Source of the DNA: a virus
DNA length: 60,781 bases
Virus record (IMG/VR): IMGVR_UViG_3300034020_000673
Coordinates: 1 to 60,781 of that record
Strand: one strand, 5' to 3'
Shown here: positions 14,396 to 21,924 of the stretch, piece after piece
How positions within the stretch are numbered: position 1 is the first letter of the stretch
Layout of the letters: every line of letters begins with the position of its first letter
Translations under genes and position numbers: made by a program
The notes under the pieces: model-generated
What the model was told of the DNA's origin: nothing
What the model saw: only the letters and a program-made list of their open reading frames with translations
The model's database searches: none

Positions 14396-15313
14396 ATGGC
14401 AGCCCCAATGCGCAGTACGGACTTTCGGAGCATCGTTGAGCCTATCCTGAACGAGTGCTTCGACGGAGTCTATGATCAGCGTGCCGATGAGTGGTCGCGA
14501 GTCTTCCGCGAGCAGAACGGCATCCCCCGCAACTACCACGAGGAACCCGTCTTGTACGGTTTTGGTTTGGCACCGTTGCTCCCCGACGGCAGCCCCGTAA
14601 CCTATCAACAGGGCGGCGTGTTGTTCCTGAAGCGTTACGTTTACTCGGTGTACGGTCTAGCCTTCGCGTTGACGAAAGTCCTTGTCGAAGACGGCGACCA
14701 CATCCGCATCGGGTCGGTGTACGCTCGGCACCTTGCGCAGTCTTTGGTCGAGACCAAAGAAACCCTGTGTGCCAACGTGCTGAACAACGCCTTCACGGGC
14801 GGGCAGTACGCCGGCGGTGACGGTGTGGCGCTGAACAGCGCTTCGCACCCAATCGTGAACGGCACAGTGAGCAACCTCCTCACCACAGCGGCCAACCTCA
14901 GCCAGACCTCCCTTGAGCAGATGCTCATTCAGGTGCGTCAGGCGGTTGACAACAACGGCAAAAAGATTCGCCTCGTGCCACGACAGCTCGTCGTCGCCCC
15001 AGGCAACATCTTCCAAGCCGAAGTGTTGCTCAAGAGTGTGCTGCGTGCCGGTCAAGCCAACAACGACATCAACCCAGTCAAATCTATCGGTTTGCTCGAT
15101 GAAGGTGCTGCGGTTCTGTCGCGTTTGACCAGCTCGACCGCATGGTGGGTGCAGACCGACACGCCCGAAGGTATGAAGCTCATGATGCGTCGCGGCCTTG
15201 AAAAGACCATGGAAGGTGATTTCGAAACCGACTCCATGCGCTACAAGGCCACCGAGCGTTACGATGTGGGCTTTACCGATTGGCGCGCAATGTACGGCAC
15301 GCCCGGAGTCTAA
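14396..15313 (+). CDS. Major capsid protein
   Basis: 305 residues with the strongest ribosome site of the region (AAGGAGGG, eight bases before ATG). The composition and order fit an HK97-fold capsid protein of the Mu gpT-like group: an N-terminal arm (SIVEPILNECFDGVYDQRADEWSRVF), VYARHLAQSLVETKETLCANVLNNAFTGG (spine-helix region), the VPRQLVVAPGNIFQAEVLLKS strand, and C-terminal WWVQTDTPEGMKLMMRRGLEKTMEGDFETDSMRYKATERYDVGFTDWRAMYGTPG, a block shared by such proteins. Followed by a hairpin that may define an abundant capsid transcript. Confidence 0.9.
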   Translation: MAAPMRSTDFRSIVEPILNECFDGVYDQRADEWSRVFREQNGIPRNYHEEPVLYGFGLAPLLPDGSPVTYQQGGVLFLKRYVYSVYGLAFALTKVLVEDGDHIRIGSVYARHLAQSLVETKETLCANVLNNAFTGGQYAGGDGVALNSASHPIVNGTVSNLLTTAANLSQTSLEQMLIQVRQAVDNNGKKIRLVPRQLVVAPGNIFQAEVLLKSVLRAGQANNDINPVKSIGLLDEGAAVLSRLTSSTAWWVQTDTPEGMKLMMRRGLEKTMEGDFETDSMRYKATERYDVGFTDWRAMYGTPGV

Positions 15314-15321
15314 GGAAACCA

Positions 15322-15337
15322 GGGGGCTGCGGCCCCC
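15322..15337 (+). terminator. Hairpin after the major capsid gene
   Basis: GGGGGC (15322-15327), loop TGCG, GCCCCC (15332-15337), followed by a weak CTTTAT. The short T tract suggests a partial terminator or an mRNA 3' stabiliser. The ribosome site of the next gene begins eight bases later. Confidence 0.5.
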
Positions 15338-15356
15338 GCTTTATAGGAGTTAAAGT

Positions 15357-16040
15357 ATGACTACGACTCGGTTTCCTAATGGGGTCACCAACGTGGGTGA
15401 GCAGTCGCTGTTTGCTGAGCTAGGCCAGCCCGCAGCCACGCTGTATCACACCTACTTTGAGGACTTCGACTACTACACGGCGGCCGACTGGACCGTTACA
15501 GAGACGCAGGCCGGCGCAACCCAAGCGCTCACTGACGGTGATGGGGGTCTGTTGCTCATCACTAACACCGCTGCTGATAACGACCTTGTGTCGTTGCAGA
15601 AAGTCGGTGAGTCGTTCCGGTTCGCTAGTGGTAAACCGCTGTTCTTTGAGGCTCGTTTCAAAGTTAGTGATGCCACGCAGTCGGATGTTGTCATTGGTCT
15701 GCAGATCACCGACACCACCCCGCTTGACGTGACTGACGGTGTGTTCTTTATCAAAGCCGATGGGGCTGCGACGGTTGATTTCCTTGTTGAGAAAAACAAC
15801 ACGGCAACCACCGCGAGCGCCGTAGCCACGATGGCAAATGACACCTTCATCCGTCTTGGGTTTTACTATGACGGGATTTCGGCGGTGCAGTACTTTGTGA
15901 ATGGCTCAATCGCTGGCAGTTCGGTAACTACCAACCTGCCCGACGATGAGGACATGACCATCACCATCGCGATCCAGAACGGTGAAGCCGTCGCCAAGAC
16001 CATGACCGTGGACTATGTCTATGTAGCCAAGGAGCGCTAA
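15357..16040 (+). CDS. Lectin-like (jelly-roll) virion surface protein
   Basis: 227 residues. LYHTYFEDFDYYTAADWTVTETQAGATQALTDGDGGLLLITNTAADNDLVSLQKV followed by PLFFEARFKVSDATQSDVVIGLQI and IRLGFYYDGISAVQYFVNGSIAGSS is the strand order of a concanavalin/LamG-type jelly roll found in capsid-surface proteins of many environmental phages. A decoration or head-fibre role is likely; carbohydrate binding is possible. AGGAG six bases upstream of ATG. Confidence 0.68.
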   Translation: MTTTRFPNGVTNVGEQSLFAELGQPAATLYHTYFEDFDYYTAADWTVTETQAGATQALTDGDGGLLLITNTAADNDLVSLQKVGESFRFASGKPLFFEARFKVSDATQSDVVIGLQITDTTPLDVTDGVFFIKADGAATVDFLVEKNNTATTASAVATMANDTFIRLGFYYDGISAVQYFVNGSIAGSSVTTNLPDDEDMTITIAIQNGEAVAKTMTVDYVYVAKER

Positions 16041-16042
16041 TC

Positions 16043-16867
16043 ATGGGACAGTTTAAACCGATGGTTAAAATGATGACCACCGAGCCTTCAGTGATTTTGA
16101 AACTGAAGAAAGGCGGTTCGGTCAAAGCGCCCAAGAAGATGATGGACGGTGGGGTGATGAGGGGTCTGGCGGCTGCGCCCGCGCCCGGTGCTCGAGGCGG
16201 GATGCCTCCGGCGGTGGCCCCTGCGCGTCCTTCGATGGCTGCGCGCCGCAAAGCTATGATGGCTCGCCCGATGATGAAAGAGGGTGGCGAGAGCAAAGCT
16301 GAGCATGCCGCCGAGATGAAGAAGATGATGGGCACCGAGGCTAAGCTCAAAAAGCATGCTTCGATGCCCGCTTCTAAAGCTCACAAGGGGCTGAAGACGG
16401 GCGGCGTGGTGATGGGTCAGGCAGGGTTCAAAGAAGGCGGAGTAATTGGCGTAGCGGCCTCTGAAAAGGGAGCTAAGGGTTATGTCAAGACCAAGATGGA
16501 CACTGCTTCAGGCGAGCATCACACTCCGAAGAAGACTGGCGACGTGGCAATGGGCAAACCCGGCGGTTACAAGCACGGCGGGAGCCCCAAGTACGCTAAA
16601 GGTGGCGGAGTCGAAGGCAATGTTTCGACGTCCAAACCCGGCCCAACCAACACCACCACTGGCGAAGTGAAGAAAGGCAACGCCGGGGGCTTTAAGAAAG
16701 GCGGTGCCCTGGGAAAGCGTTATGCTACGGGGGGTCTAGTCGATAGCGGACGTCCCGTAGCGATGCCTCGGCACCCGGTGTCAAAACCCGTGGCTAATGA
16801 CCTGCAGTCCGGAACCTTCAAAAAGGGTGGCGGAGTGTACAAAAAGGCCTACGGCGGCGCGTGCTGA
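16043..16867 (+). CDS. Low-complexity Lys/Gly-rich protein with repeated KGG motif
   Basis: 274 residues, extremely basic and probably disordered. About a dozen copies of a short motif of the form (K/x)GG(A/S/G)V appear, for example LKKGGSVK, GLKTGGVV, GFKEGGVIG, YAKGGGVEG, FKKGGALG, YATGGLVD and FKKGGGVY, with Met/Lys/Ala-rich segments between. Single copies of the same motif occur in at least three other virion-region proteins here. The product could neutralise packaged DNA or bridge virion proteins. No enzyme domain. AAGGAGCGC precedes the start. Confidence 0.72.
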   Translation: MGQFKPMVKMMTTEPSVILKLKKGGSVKAPKKMMDGGVMRGLAAAPAPGARGGMPPAVAPARPSMAARRKAMMARPMMKEGGESKAEHAAEMKKMMGTEAKLKKHASMPASKAHKGLKTGGVVMGQAGFKEGGVIGVAASEKGAKGYVKTKMDTASGEHHTPKKTGDVAMGKPGGYKHGGSPKYAKGGGVEGNVSTSKPGPTNTTTGEVKKGNAGGFKKGGALGKRYATGGLVDSGRPVAMPRHPVSKPVANDLQSGTFKKGGGVYKKAYGGAC

Positions 16868-16871
16868 AACG

Positions 16872-16898
16872 GCGGGGGCTTCGGCCCTCGCTCATTTT
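16872..16898 (+). terminator. UUCG-tetraloop terminator-like hairpin
   Basis: GCGGGGGC (16872-16879), loop TTCG, GCCCTCGC (16884-16891): an eight-pair stem with one G-T pair and the very stable C(UUCG)G tetraloop, then TCATTTT. It is likely an intrinsic terminator of moderate strength separating the head gene set from tail genes. Confidence 0.6.
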
Positions 16899-16909
16899 AA
16901 GGACTTGTG

Positions 16910-17212
16910 ATGAGAGTTCAATCGGTTTCAAAGACTGGTGTCGGCTCAAGTAGCACCGTGGTCATGAATACCAATATTAGTCCGTTTAATGTGGGTTTTG
17001 GTGTGACGGTGTCAGGCACGGTTGACTACACCGTCCAGCACTCATTTGACGACCCCAGCGGTACGATTTCTACTTGGTTCAGTCATCCCACAGTAGCGGG
17101 TGAAGTTTCGGCGGCTGATGGCAACTATGCGTTCCCCGTAACGGCTATTAAACTGCTTGTTAATTCAGGCTCTGGTACGGCAACGCTTAAAATCGTTCAA
17201 GCGGGGATTTAA
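16910..17212 (+). CDS. Hypothetical 100-aa beta-rich protein
   Basis: 100 residues, MRVQSVSKTGVGSSSTVVMNTNISPFNVGFGVTVSGTVDYTVQHSFDD, a beta-sandwich-like pattern ending KLLVNSGSGTATLKIVQAGI. Such short proteins in this position of environmental phages are annotated only as virion-region hypothetical. AAGGACTT lies six bases upstream of ATG 16910. Its stop shares a base with the next start (TAATG). Confidence 0.7.
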   Translation: MRVQSVSKTGVGSSSTVVMNTNISPFNVGFGVTVSGTVDYTVQHSFDDPSGTISTWFSHPTVAGEVSAADGNYAFPVTAIKLLVNSGSGTATLKIVQAGI

Positions 17213-17451
17213 TGGCTCCTGTCGGCTACTCAAGCGTTGCCGATCAAGCCAACACCTCAGACGGTTTTGCGTTAGGCGTTGGTGCCCAGAATGTCATCGG
17301 AGGCACGGACTACGGACTTGATGTTGGTGATAATGGTGTGGTTGACACTTACGGCACCATTCCGCCAACTACGTTTTATATTCTGGATGAGACAACGCCA
17401 GGGTATGTGCTGCAAGAAGACAGCAGCAAAATTGTTTTGGAGCAATCATAA
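17212..17451 (+). CDS. Hypothetical 79-aa protein
   Basis: 79 residues, Gly/Asp-rich: MAPVGYSSVADQANTSDGFALGVGAQNVIGGTDYGLDVGDNGVVDTYG, ending YVLQEDSSKIVLEQS. Coupled to both neighbours by TAATG overlaps, so translated in series with virion genes. No recognised domain. Confidence 0.68.
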   Translation: MAPVGYSSVADQANTSDGFALGVGAQNVIGGTDYGLDVGDNGVVDTYGTIPPTTFYILDETTPGYVLQEDSSKIVLEQS

Positions 17452-18035
17452 TGGCCGACCAGAAAATTAGCGCAATGCCAGCAGCCGCAACGCTGACGGG
17501 TGCAGAGCTTGTGCCGTTAGTGCAAAGTGGCGCGAATGTGCAATCAACCATCGGTGATTTGCGTGCGTTTGGCGCGGCTTATGGCGGCTTTAGCAGCACC
17601 CTAGATCAGACGGGAAGCACCACCGCTGGCACGGCCATGACTTGCAACACTACGGATATTACCGATGGCATTACCCTGGTTAGCAATAGCCGTTTTACGG
17701 TGCCCGATGACGGCATTTATAACTTTCAATTTAGCGCCCAGTTCAAGAATGTCGCTAACGAGCAGCACATTGTCACAATTTGGATAAAGGTCAACGGTTC
17801 AGATCTTGCCAACTCATCAACGCAAGTTACGGTGCCAGCGCGTAAGAATGCGGGCATCTTTGGTTTTGCGGTGGCCGCCTGGAACTTTTACTTAGATTTG
17901 AACGCCACTAATTATGTGCAGTTGTTTTGGCTGCCTGAATCGACGGATGTAACGCTTGAGGCATTGCCATTGAGTGTGACGCCTGCGTACCCGGCCATCC
18001 CTTCGTTGATTGTTACAATGGGGCAGATAGCTTAA
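17451..18035 (+). CDS. C1q/TNF-like jelly-roll virion protein with LTGxELVPxVQ anchor
   Basis: 194 residues. The first 35 (ADQKISAMPAAATLTGAELVPLVQSGANVQSTI) match the start of the collagen-like fibre at 19861 and look like a shared virion-anchoring module. The rest (GIYNFQFSAQFKNVANEQHIVTIWIKVNGSDLANSSTQVTV, then FYLDLNATNYVQLFWL) has the strand pattern of trimeric C1q/TNF heads, common as receptor-binding tips. A short fibre or capsid spike is likely. Confidence 0.68.
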   Translation: MADQKISAMPAAATLTGAELVPLVQSGANVQSTIGDLRAFGAAYGGFSSTLDQTGSTTAGTAMTCNTTDITDGITLVSNSRFTVPDDGIYNFQFSAQFKNVANEQHIVTIWIKVNGSDLANSSTQVTVPARKNAGIFGFAVAAWNFYLDLNATNYVQLFWLPESTDVTLEALPLSVTPAYPAIPSLIVTMGQIA

Positions 18036-18443
18036 ATGCCTGCCAAGACTAAAGCGCAGTTCCGGCTTATGAAAGCAGCCGAGAACAACCCCAAGTTTGC
18101 AAAGAAGGTCGGCATTCGGCCTGACGTGGCCGCCGAATTCACTGAATCTAATGTGAAGGGGAAAAAGTATGCTCGACTCCCTGAAAAAATGGCTAAAGGC
18201 GGCGAGCCGAACCTTTCGATTGGCCGTGGTGAAAAGTTACCGGCGTCTCAAGGCGCGGGTTTTACGGCGAAAGGCCGCGCCAAGTACAACCGAGCCACCG
18301 GCTCAAACCTAAAGGCTCCTCAGCCCGAGGGCGGTCCACGGCGCGATTCATTTTGCGCTCGAATGGGCCCAGTAGCGCGGAAGTCTGATCGCGGGTCACG
18401 TGCACGGGCCTCAATGAAACGCTGGAACTGTCCAGGGTGGTGA
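18036..18443 (+). CDS. Basic DUF6321-like phage protein
   Basis: 135 residues, very basic. The N-terminal part (MPAKTKAQFRLMKAAENNPKFAKKVGIRPDVAAEF) is a helical unit. A KMAKGGEPN motif follows. The C-terminal half, GAGFTAKGRAKYNRATGSNLKAPQPEGG then RRDSFCARMGPVARKSDRGSRARASMKRWNC, is a conserved phage module (DUF6321-like) with two invariant-looking Cys and many Arg/Lys. DNA or RNA binding inside the virion is plausible but unproven. Confidence 0.72.
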   Translation: MPAKTKAQFRLMKAAENNPKFAKKVGIRPDVAAEFTESNVKGKKYARLPEKMAKGGEPNLSIGRGEKLPASQGAGFTAKGRAKYNRATGSNLKAPQPEGGPRRDSFCARMGPVARKSDRGSRARASMKRWNCPGW

Positions 18444-18447
18444 ACGA

Positions 18448-19518
18448 ATGGCATACTCAGACACTTACGGTCAGGTTTATAGCGTTCAGACGCTGATTGA
18501 TCATGCTGCTCGGCGGTGCGGAAAGTTAGCCGAAGAACTCACCAGTGAGCAGCTGGTCACAGCGCGAGAGTCGCTCGGGTTTGTTTTAACTAATTTGATA
18601 AATATCGGCATTCAGTACTGGGCTATCAGAAAGGAAGTCATCGGTCTCACCCCTGACAAGTACATTTACACGCTGCCCGTTGGGGCCAATGACGTGCTCA
18701 ACGCGTTGTATCGCACTATGAACCGCCCCACGGGTAGTTATAGCACTTCGGCCGGAGGCACGGTATACTACGTGGCTGATGATGACGTCGACACCTACTG
18801 TCAGCAGACGAGCGCGAATGGTAATATTACGGTCGATTTTGGCACAGACAACCCGGTTTATGCGGGATCTATTGGTGTGCTACCCTATGTTTCTGGTGGT
18901 GGAAGTGCAACATGGACTTTCACCCTTCAGTATTCCACAGACGGCATCACTTATAACACGTTGGAAGACGTCGGAACGGTAGTTGTGACTGACAACCAAT
19001 GGTTGTGGTATGACATTGACCCCGGTCAGACGGTTCGTTTTTACCGCATTCAGGCCTCAGGGGGTACAACTTTGGCGTTGCGTGAGTGGTACGTGGGTAA
19101 CAACAGTCGCGAAATCACGATGTCGCGTCTGAATCGTGATGATTACACTAATTTACCTAACAAGAACTTCACCGCCAATCAACCTTATCAGTTCTGGTTC
19201 AACCGGACCATTCCACAACCTGAAATTTACCTTTGGCCTGCGCCTTCCGACCCGTTTGTGCAGATGACCGTGTGGTATTCTAAGCAGATCATGGATGTGG
19301 GTGATCTTTCAGACGAGTTACAAATCCCTCAGAGGTGGTACCTCGCCACGTTGGCTATGCTTAGCCATCAGTTGTCGCTCGAACTACCCGCAGTCCCCCT
19401 CGACCGCGTTCAGTATCTTGAAACGCAAGCCGAAAAGTATTTAAATCTAGCCGAGCAAGAAGAACGCGACCGTTCTCCTATTTACTTCGCGCCGAATATT
19501 TCGGTATACACCGCGTAA
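18448..19518 (+). CDS. Head-to-tail adaptor (P22 gp4-like) with inserted galactose-binding-like domain
   Basis: 356 residues. The N-terminal 95 (TLIDHAARRCGKLAEELTSEQLVTARESLGFVLTNLINIGIQYWAI...YTLPVGANDVLNALYRT) and the C-terminal part from about 220 (LPNKNFTANQPYQFWFNRTIPQPEIYLWPAPSD...QRWYLATLAMLSHQLSLEL) form the adaptor fold that sits under the portal in podo-like phages. Residues about 100-217 are an insertion: ITVDFGTDNPVYAGSIGVLP, WTFTLQYSTDGITYNTL, VRFYRIQASGGTTLALREWYVGN, which is the order of a discoidin (F5/8 type C) domain. The insertion should project from the neck. Confidence 0.72.
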   Translation: MAYSDTYGQVYSVQTLIDHAARRCGKLAEELTSEQLVTARESLGFVLTNLINIGIQYWAIRKEVIGLTPDKYIYTLPVGANDVLNALYRTMNRPTGSYSTSAGGTVYYVADDDVDTYCQQTSANGNITVDFGTDNPVYAGSIGVLPYVSGGGSATWTFTLQYSTDGITYNTLEDVGTVVVTDNQWLWYDIDPGQTVRFYRIQASGGTTLALREWYVGNNSREITMSRLNRDDYTNLPNKNFTANQPYQFWFNRTIPQPEIYLWPAPSDPFVQMTVWYSKQIMDVGDLSDELQIPQRWYLATLAMLSHQLSLELPAVPLDRVQYLETQAEKYLNLAEQEERDRSPIYFAPNISVYTA

Positions 19519-19519
19519 C

Positions 19520-19861
19520 ATGTCTATTTTCTTAGACACCACTGGGTATGCTTCGCTGGCGATTGCGATCTGTGATCGTTGCCGGATGAAGCGCCCTTAT
19601 TCGGTGTTGATGAATGACCCGAACTTTGCAGGTCTGAGAGTTTGCAACGAAGGTTGTGCGGATCAAAAAGACCCTTACCGGCTTCCGGCGCGACAGACCG
19701 AGCGAATCAACTTGCGTTTTCCTCGACCTGATGTTTCAGTGGCTGCGATTCAAAATAATTTGGTGCTGAACGATCAACAGAGTATAATTCTATCAACAGA
19801 AGGCAACACCAATCTCATTGAGAATGATGGAAACCTTGACGGAATAGCGATCTCACCATAA
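19520..19861 (+). CDS. Small zinc-ribbon-like phage protein
   Basis: 113 residues. Cys18-x2-Cys21 (CDRCRMKRPY) and Cys42-x3-Cys46 (VCNEGCADQKDPYRLPARQ) form a likely zinc site. The PYRLPARQ segment and downstream RFPRPDV are conserved in homologues in marine and freshwater phages, usually beside tail genes. The C-terminal 40 residues are polar. The role is unknown; a structural zinc knuckle in a tail protein is the simplest guess. Confidence 0.7.
   Translation: MSIFLDTTGYASLAIAICDRCRMKRPYSVLMNDPNFAGLRVCNEGCADQKDPYRLPARQTERINLRFPRPDVSVAAIQNNLVLNDQQSIILSTEGNTNLIENDGNLDGIAISP
19760..19788 (+). promoter_or_regulatory. Candidate internal promoter before the collagen-like fibre gene
   Basis: TTGGTG (19760-19765), 17-base spacer, perfect TATAAT (19783-19788), 70 bases before the fibre gene and inside the zinc-ribbon gene. 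The minus 35 box is weak (three of six), and chance TATAAT are expected, so it is a low-confidence site. Confidence 0.3.
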
Positions 19862-21498
19862 TGGCTAATCAGACGATCACCCAGCTTCCGACCGCTCAGC
19901 CGTTGACTGGCACTGAGCTTGTACCCATTGTTCAGAATGGGGGTACGGTCAAGACGACCACGGGCGCTATATCAGCCATTTCAGGCGGTGGTGGCGGCAG
20001 TGGCGTATCGGGCTATTCAGGATTCTCTGGCTTTTCTGGGTTCTCGGGCGATAACCCCGGCTCGAGCGGCTATTCGGGCCTGAGCGGCTATTCTGGATTG
20101 TCAGGCTACAGCGGCCTCTCAGGATACTCAGGATCGGGCATATCGGGCTTTTCTGGCTTCTCAGGCCTTGGTCTATCAGGTTACTCAGGGCAAAGCGGCT
20201 TTTCAGGCCTTTCAGGGTTCTCTGGACTCTCAGGATTCTCTGGCCTTTCAGGTTATTCAGGGTCTGGTGTCTCAGGCTACTCAGGCTCTGGCATTTCTGG
20301 TTACTCGGGATTCTCAGGCCTTGGTTTATCAGGGTTTTCAGGACTCTCTGGGTTTTCTGGCGGCTCAGGATTTTCCGGCCTTTCGGGATTCTCTGGTCTC
20401 TCAGGCTTTTCTGGCGCCGGCTCTGCGATTACCGTATCTGATGAAGGTATCCCGCTCACAACCAACGTCCAGTCATTTGACTTTGTAGGCGCTGGAGTAA
20501 CGGCCACAGCCGTGGGCAACGCTGTAACGGTCACTATTTCTGGCGGCGGTGGCGGCGGAACCTCAGGTTACTCAGGATTCTCTGGTTACAGCGGTTTTTC
20601 TGGCATCAGTGGTTTCTCAGGTATCAGCGGATTCTCCGGAATCAGTGGGTTCTCTGGAGCCAGTGGCTTTTCTGGAATCAGTGGATTTTCTGGAATCAGC
20701 GGCTTTTCGGGCATCGGCACCTCAGGCTTCTCAGGATTTTCTGGCGCATCAGGCTTCTCAGGGATCTCTGGCTTTTCTGGTCTTAGTGGCTTCTCAGGAC
20801 TCAGTGGGTTTTCAGGTCTGAGTGGTTTTTCTGGATTCTCTGGAATCTCTGGGTTTTCTGGTGCCGGAACATCAGGTTTCAGTGGCTTCTCAGGTTTGAG
20901 TGGATTCTCAGGATTAAGCGGATTCTCTGGACTCAGCGGCTTTTCAGGTGTTTCTGGCTTCTCAGGGGTATCGGGATACTCAGGTGCTGGAACTAATATC
21001 TCGGTATCAGACGAAGGGTCTCTCTTAACGTCTGGCGTTACGAGCTTTGACTTTGTTGGCTCAGGTGTGACCGCGTCTGCTGTAGGAACGGCTGTGACCG
21101 TGACGATTAGTGGCGGTGGCGGCGGTGGCGGTACGGGTTACTCCACTTACACTTATACAGGCGACGGAACGACTACGAGTTTTGCCGGTGCCTCTGGCAT
21201 GACGGTTAACAATGTTCTTGTCATTGAGAACGGTGTTACGCAAGTACCGACGACTGATTACACCATATCCAGTACGAACGTTGTCTTTACGACTGCACCA
21301 GCAAACGGTGTGGCTATTCAGATACGAGTTCTTGGTGGCGGTGGTGGCACGGGCGTTATTGCTGAGAATCAACAGACCATTTCCAGCAATTACTCGGTAA
21401 CGGCAGCTTATAACGGCTCAAGCGTCGGCCCTGTCACGATCAATACAGGTGTTGCGGTGACTGTTGGCACAGATCAGCGTTGGTTAATTTTTGGCTAG
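19861..21498 (+). CDS. Collagen-like fibre protein with G-x-S repeats
   Basis: 545 residues. The N-terminus (ANQTITQLPTAQPLTGTELVPIVQNGGTVKTTT) is the anchor module shared with the protein at 17451. Two long blocks (about 47-187 and 233-377) are uninterrupted G-x-S triplets with x mostly Phe, Leu, Ile, Tyr or Val and no proline. Each block is closed by a duplicated unit of about 45 residues (ITVSDEG...FDFVGAGVTA...VTVTISGGGGGG). The C-terminal 130 residues (YTGDGTTTSFAGASGMTVNNVLVIENGVTQ...) look like a compact beta tip. Likely a long trimeric head or tail fibre. Confidence 0.82.
   Translation: MANQTITQLPTAQPLTGTELVPIVQNGGTVKTTTGAISAISGGGGGSGVSGYSGFSGFSGFSGDNPGSSGYSGLSGYSGLSGYSGLSGYSGSGISGFSGFSGLGLSGYSGQSGFSGLSGFSGLSGFSGLSGYSGSGVSGYSGSGISGYSGFSGLGLSGFSGLSGFSGGSGFSGLSGFSGLSGFSGAGSAITVSDEGIPLTTNVQSFDFVGAGVTATAVGNAVTVTISGGGGGGTSGYSGFSGYSGFSGISGFSGISGFSGISGFSGASGFSGISGFSGISGFSGIGTSGFSGFSGASGFSGISGFSGLSGFSGLSGFSGLSGFSGFSGISGFSGAGTSGFSGFSGLSGFSGLSGFSGLSGFSGVSGFSGVSGYSGAGTNISVSDEGSLLTSGVTSFDFVGSGVTASAVGTAVTVTISGGGGGGGTGYSTYTYTGDGTTTSFAGASGMTVNNVLVIENGVTQVPTTDYTISSTNVVFTTAPANGVAIQIRVLGGGGGTGVIAENQQTISSNYSVTAAYNGSSVGPVTINTGVAVTVGTDQRWLIFG
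20003..20990 (+). repeat. Tandem degenerate 9- and 18-base coding repeats (G-x-S triplets)
   Basis: Imperfect tandem repeats such as TCAGGCTTCTCAGG and TCTGGATTCTC coding for G-F-S/G-L-S/G-I-S triplets in two blocks split by a unique segment near 20420-20555. Codon choice for Ser and Gly varies constantly, which limits exact repeat length and slippage. A related block is in 39094-39870. Confidence 0.85.
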
Positions 21499-21507
21499 GA
21501 AATAAAC

Positions 21508-21924
21508 ATGAGTAACTTAAAAGTTCAAGGCAATGCGTCTGGTGCAGGCACACAAACCTTGCAAAGCGCAAATACATCAAGCAGTGTCACAGCGACACTT
21601 CCTGATTTGTCTAGCAACTTTTCACTAGGGTTCTTAAATGTCCCGGTGAGTTCGACAACGACGACGCTGGTTGTAGCTGACGTTGGCAAAGTTGTCTCAC
21701 TGTCTGCTGGGATCACAATTCCTGACGCGACTTTTTCAGCCGGTGATGCCATTTCTCTTTACAACAACACCAGCGGCAACTTAACGATTACCTGCTCGAT
21801 CACCACGGCTTATATCGCTGGCACTGATAGCGACAAGGCAACGATGACGTTAGCTACAAGAGGTGTGGCGACTATTTTGTTTATTAGCGGAACGGTTTGT
21901 GTTGTTACCGGAAGCGTGTCATGA
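21508..21924 (+). CDS. Hypothetical tail or fibre accessory protein
   Basis: 138 residues, Ser/Thr/Val-rich beta protein (MSNLKVQGNASGAGTQTLQSANTSSSVTATLPDL...). The core ...VADVGKVVSLSAGITIPDATFSAGDAISLYNNTSGNLTITCSIT... resembles modules appended to phage fibres. AGGAAATAAAC precedes the ATG. It overlaps the following adhesin gene by four bases, so the two are co-translated. Confidence 0.7.
   Translation: MSNLKVQGNASGAGTQTLQSANTSSSVTATLPDLSSNFSLGFLNVPVSSTTTTLVVADVGKVVSLSAGITIPDATFSAGDAISLYNNTSGNLTITCSITTAYIAGTDSDKATMTLATRGVATILFISGTVCVVTGSVS

Noticed and set aside
19990-21000. Regular repeats that could look like a CRISPR array
   Set aside because: Repeats are in-frame coding triplets of varying sequence with no unique spacers of constant length and no cas genes.
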